64,000 bases of DNA from Bog-532 sp963805255 (GTDB lineage Bacteria > Actinomycetota > Actinomycetes > Streptosporangiales > Streptosporangiaceae), in assembly GCA_963805255.1 (NCBI GenBank), contig CAWDTK010000020.1, positions 1 to 64,000 of the forward strand, given 5' to 3'. A program made the position numbers and the translations under genes. Every line of letters begins with the position of its first letter. The first letter of the stretch is position 1. Below are positions 61,767 to 64,000 of the stretch, piece after piece. The notes below the pieces were generated by a model. It ran no database searches. It was not told the origin of the DNA and worked only from the letters and a program-made list of their open reading frames with translations.

Positions 61767-64000
61767 ATGACCGACGTCATGCGGGCAGGTCGCAAGCTGG
61801 ACGAATCGGGGCTGGAGCAGCTCCTGGCGGGCCTGACGGCCGTGCGCGGCGGCGACTTCAGCACGCGCCTCCCGGAGAGCGGCGACCCGTTGATGGGCCA
61901 GATCGCCACCGTCTTCAACGGCATGGCCGACCAGCTCGACCTGTTCACCTCCGAGGTCACCCGGGTGGCCCGCGAGGTCGGCACCGAGGGGCGCCTGGGC
62001 GGCCAGGCCGACGTCAAGGGCGTCTCCGGCACCTGGAAGGACCTGACCGATTCGGTCAACGCCATGGCCGGGAACCTCACCGGGCAGGTGCGCGACGTCG
62101 CCCAGGTGGCGACGGCCGTGGCCAAGGGTGACCTGACCCAGAAGATCACCGTTGACGCCAAGGGCGAGATGCTCGAGCTCAAGAGCACCCTGAACACGAT
62201 GGTCGATCAGCTGTCCGGCTTCGCCGACGAAGTCACCCGGGTGGCCCGCGAGGTCGGCAGCGACGGTATTCTGGGCGGCCAGGCCCACGTGCCCGGCGTC
62301 TCCGGCACCTGGAAGGACCTGACCGAATCCGTCAACGTGATGGCGGCGAACCTCACCGATCAGGTCCGGTCCATCGCCGCGGTGACCACCTCGGTGGCCA
62401 AGGGCGACCTGACCCAGAAGATCCGGGTCGACGCGCGTGGCGAGATCATGGAGCTGAAGGAGACCATCAACACGATGGTCGACCAGCTGTCGGCGTTCGC
62501 CGACGAGGTGACCCGGGTCGCGCGCGAGGTAGGTACCCAGGGCAACCTCGGCGGCCAGGCCGTCGTCCGCGGCGTCTCCGGCACCTGGAAGGACCTCACC
62601 GACAACGTCAACGTGATGGCGTCCAACCTGACCGCCCAGGTGCGCTCGATCGCGCAGGTGGCCACGGCCGTGGCGCGCGGTGACCTGAGCCAGCAGATCA
62701 CGGTGGAGGCCAAGGGCGAGGTCGCCGCGCTCGCCCAGACGATCAACACGATGGTCGGGACTCTGTCCGCGTTCGCCGGGGAGGTGACCCGGGTGGCGCG
62801 CGAGGTGGGCACCGAGGGGATGCTCGGCGGCCAGGCCACCGTGCCGAACGTGGCCGGCACCTGGAAGGACCTGACCGACAACGTCAACTCGATGGCCAAC
62901 AACCTGACCAGCCAGGTGCGGAACATCGCCCAGGTCACCACCGCGGTGGCGCAGGGCGACCTGTCCAAGAAGATCGACGTGGACGCGCGCGGGGAGATCC
63001 TGGAGCTGAAGACCACGATCAACACGATGGTCGACCAGCTGTCCGCGTTCGCCGCCGAGGTGACCCGGGTGGCCCGCGAGGTCGGCAGCGAGGGCCGCCT
63101 GGGCGGCCAGGCCGAGGTCGAGGGCGTCTCCGGCACCTGGAAGCGGCTGACCGAGAACGTCAACGAGCTGGCCGGGAACCTGACCCGCCAGGTCCGCGCG
63201 ATCGCCGAGGTGACCAGCGCGGTCGCCGCCGGGGACCTGACCCGCTCGATCTCGGTCGAGGCGCAGGGCGAGGTCGCCGAGCTCAAGGACAACATCAACG
63301 CCATGGTCCAGTCGCTGCGCGAGACCATCCAGGCCAACCAGCAGCAGGACTGGCTGAAGTCCAACCTGGCGCGGATTTCCGGCATGGTGCAGGGCCAACG
63401 GGACCTGGCCGTGGTCGCCGAACTGATCATCGACGAACTCGCGCCGCTGGTCGGGGCGGAGCACGGTACGTTCTTCCTCAGCGAGACGGCCGGGGGTGAC
63501 ACCCAGCTGCGCCTGATCGCCGGGTACGGCCTGCGTGCCGACAACGAAGCCCCGCTGCAGTACCGGCTCGGCCAGTCGCTGATCGGCCAGGTGGCCAAGA
63601 GCAAGCGGTCCATCGTCGTGGCCGACCTGCCGGAGGGGTACGTCAAGATCTCTTCCGGGCTCGGCGAGGCGTCGCCGTCCAGCCTGGCCGTGCTCCCGAT
63701 CCTGTTCGAGGACCAGGTACTGGGCGTCATCGAGCTGGCCTCCTTCACCGCGTTCACCCCGGTGCAGACTGACTTCCTCGGGCAGCTCACCGAGACCCTC
63801 GGCGTCAACCTCAACACGATCGTGGCCAACTCGCGCACCGACGCGCTGCTGAACGAGTCCCAGCGGCTGACCGCCGAGCTGCAGGCCCGTTCGGTGGAAT
63901 TGCAGGCCCAGCAGGACAAGCTGCAGCGGTCCAACGCCGACCTGGAGGACAAGGCCGAGCAGCTCGCCCGGCAGAATAGCGACATCGAGACAAAGAACGC
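61767..64000 (+). CDS. HAMP-array GAF sensor histidine kinase, 3' end outside window
   Basis: AGGAG at 61757-61761 precedes ATG 61767 and the frame stays open to the window end, 744 codons. After a short N-terminal HAMP-like piece come five almost identical ~92-residue HAMP repeats (EVTRVAREVG ... GVSGTWKDLTDNVN ... GDLTQKI ... TINTMVDQL), repeating every 276 bp. A GAF domain (residues about 545-690: DELAPLVGAEHGTFFLSE ... VLGVIELASF) and the start of a coiled coil (LQARSVELQAQQDKLQRSN) follow. Relatives of this large soluble hybrid family continue into HisKA, HATPase and receiver domains. There is no transmembrane segment, so sensing is likely cytosolic. Confidence 0.88.
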   Translation, partial: MTDVMRAGRKLDESGLEQLLAGLTAVRGGDFSTRLPESGDPLMGQIATVFNGMADQLDLFTSEVTRVAREVGTEGRLGGQADVKGVSGTWKDLTDSVNAMAGNLTGQVRDVAQVATAVAKGDLTQKITVDAKGEMLELKSTLNTMVDQLSGFADEVTRVAREVGSDGILGGQAHVPGVSGTWKDLTESVNVMAANLTDQVRSIAAVTTSVAKGDLTQKIRVDARGEIMELKETINTMVDQLSAFADEVTRVAREVGTQGNLGGQAVVRGVSGTWKDLTDNVNVMASNLTAQVRSIAQVATAVARGDLSQQITVEAKGEVAALAQTINTMVGTLSAFAGEVTRVAREVGTEGMLGGQATVPNVAGTWKDLTDNVNSMANNLTSQVRNIAQVTTAVAQGDLSKKIDVDARGEILELKTTINTMVDQLSAFAAEVTRVAREVGSEGRLGGQAEVEGVSGTWKRLTENVNELAGNLTRQVRAIAEVTSAVAAGDLTRSISVEAQGEVAELKDNINAMVQSLRETIQANQQQDWLKSNLARISGMVQGQRDLAVVAELIIDELAPLVGAEHGTFFLSETAGGDTQLRLIAGYGLRADNEAPLQYRLGQSLIGQVAKSKRSIVVADLPEGYVKISSGLGEASPSSLAVLPILFEDQVLGVIELASFTAFTPVQTDFLGQLTETLGVNLNTIVANSRTDALLNESQRLTAELQARSVELQAQQDKLQRSNADLEDKAEQLARQNSDIETKN

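Overview
The window reads as chromosomal DNA of a high-GC Gram-positive actinobacterium. GTG starts are common, G/C dominates third codon positions, and several families are typical of Streptomyces or Streptosporangiales-type genomes: paired RsbW-like ATPases with STAS and PP2C proteins, a YtrA-type GntR regulator, stand-alone LigD-type polymerase proteins, a G1 glutamic peptidase and IS701/IS1380/IS1182/IS5 elements. The genus cannot be fixed from the sequence. There is no rRNA, tRNA, CRISPR array or phage structural gene.

Layout. 1-9.3 kb is mostly metabolic: a helix-hairpin-helix protein, upp, an IclR regulator divergent from an aromatic aldehyde dehydrogenase, a frameshifted unknown protein, a methyltransferase, a baeRF (Vms1/eRF1-like) protein and an amidohydrolase. 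9.3-14.2 kb is a mobile/decay zone with a truncated XRE gene, a low-GC IS5-superfamily transposase, an RsbW-like ATPase, a 20-bp x 10 tandem repeat and an IS1380 transposase. 14.4-24.2 kb carries an acyltransferase, a molybdopterin oxidoreductase with its flavin reductase, two LigD-type polymerase-domain proteins, RecQ, a MITE and small conserved proteins. 24.4-28.9 kb has an unusual DNA-binding protein (ribbon-helix-helix, HTH, ribbon-helix-helix) and divergent glpD/glpK. 29-36 kb is rich in remnants (IS4-type transposase, ERCC4 nuclease, LuxR regulator, ureC tail) but keeps a LigC-like ligase and an NlpC/P60 hydrolase. 36-40.5 kb encodes exported proteins: a G1 peptidase, two secreted-repeat proteins and a GH15-like protein.

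At 40.9-45.4 kb a YtrA-type regulator gene runs into an IS1182-family element. That element is split by an IS701-family element, whose own target duplication is split by an IS5-family element, so the order of the three insertions can be read from the junctions. The IS1182 ends match those of the small MITE at 18.6 kb. 45.5-50.3 kb holds a membrane protein, a thiolase with a decayed DUF35 partner, a TetR regulator, and a BlaI/M56 pair with a candidate operator. 50.6-54.8 kb is a polyhydroxyalkanoate locus: an MBL hydrolase, an XRE regulator, a phasin-like protein, a decayed PhaB-type reductase, and a PHA synthase reading frame cut by one in-frame TAG. 55.3-64 kb is a stress or partner-switching signalling block: an RsbW-like ATPase, a STAS protein, a large membrane fusion protein, an ANTAR-GAF-PAS-PP2C phosphatase, and the first 744 codons of a HAMP-array/GAF kinase that runs off the end.

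Two themes run through the window. Tandem repeats of 12, 15, 20, 24 and 90 bp recur, several inside or just before genes. Single-base frameshifts and gene fragments are also frequent. Some of the frameshifts lie in homopolymers and could be sequencing errors; others sit with deletions and are clearly decay. All functions are assigned from motifs and remembered family features, with no database search.
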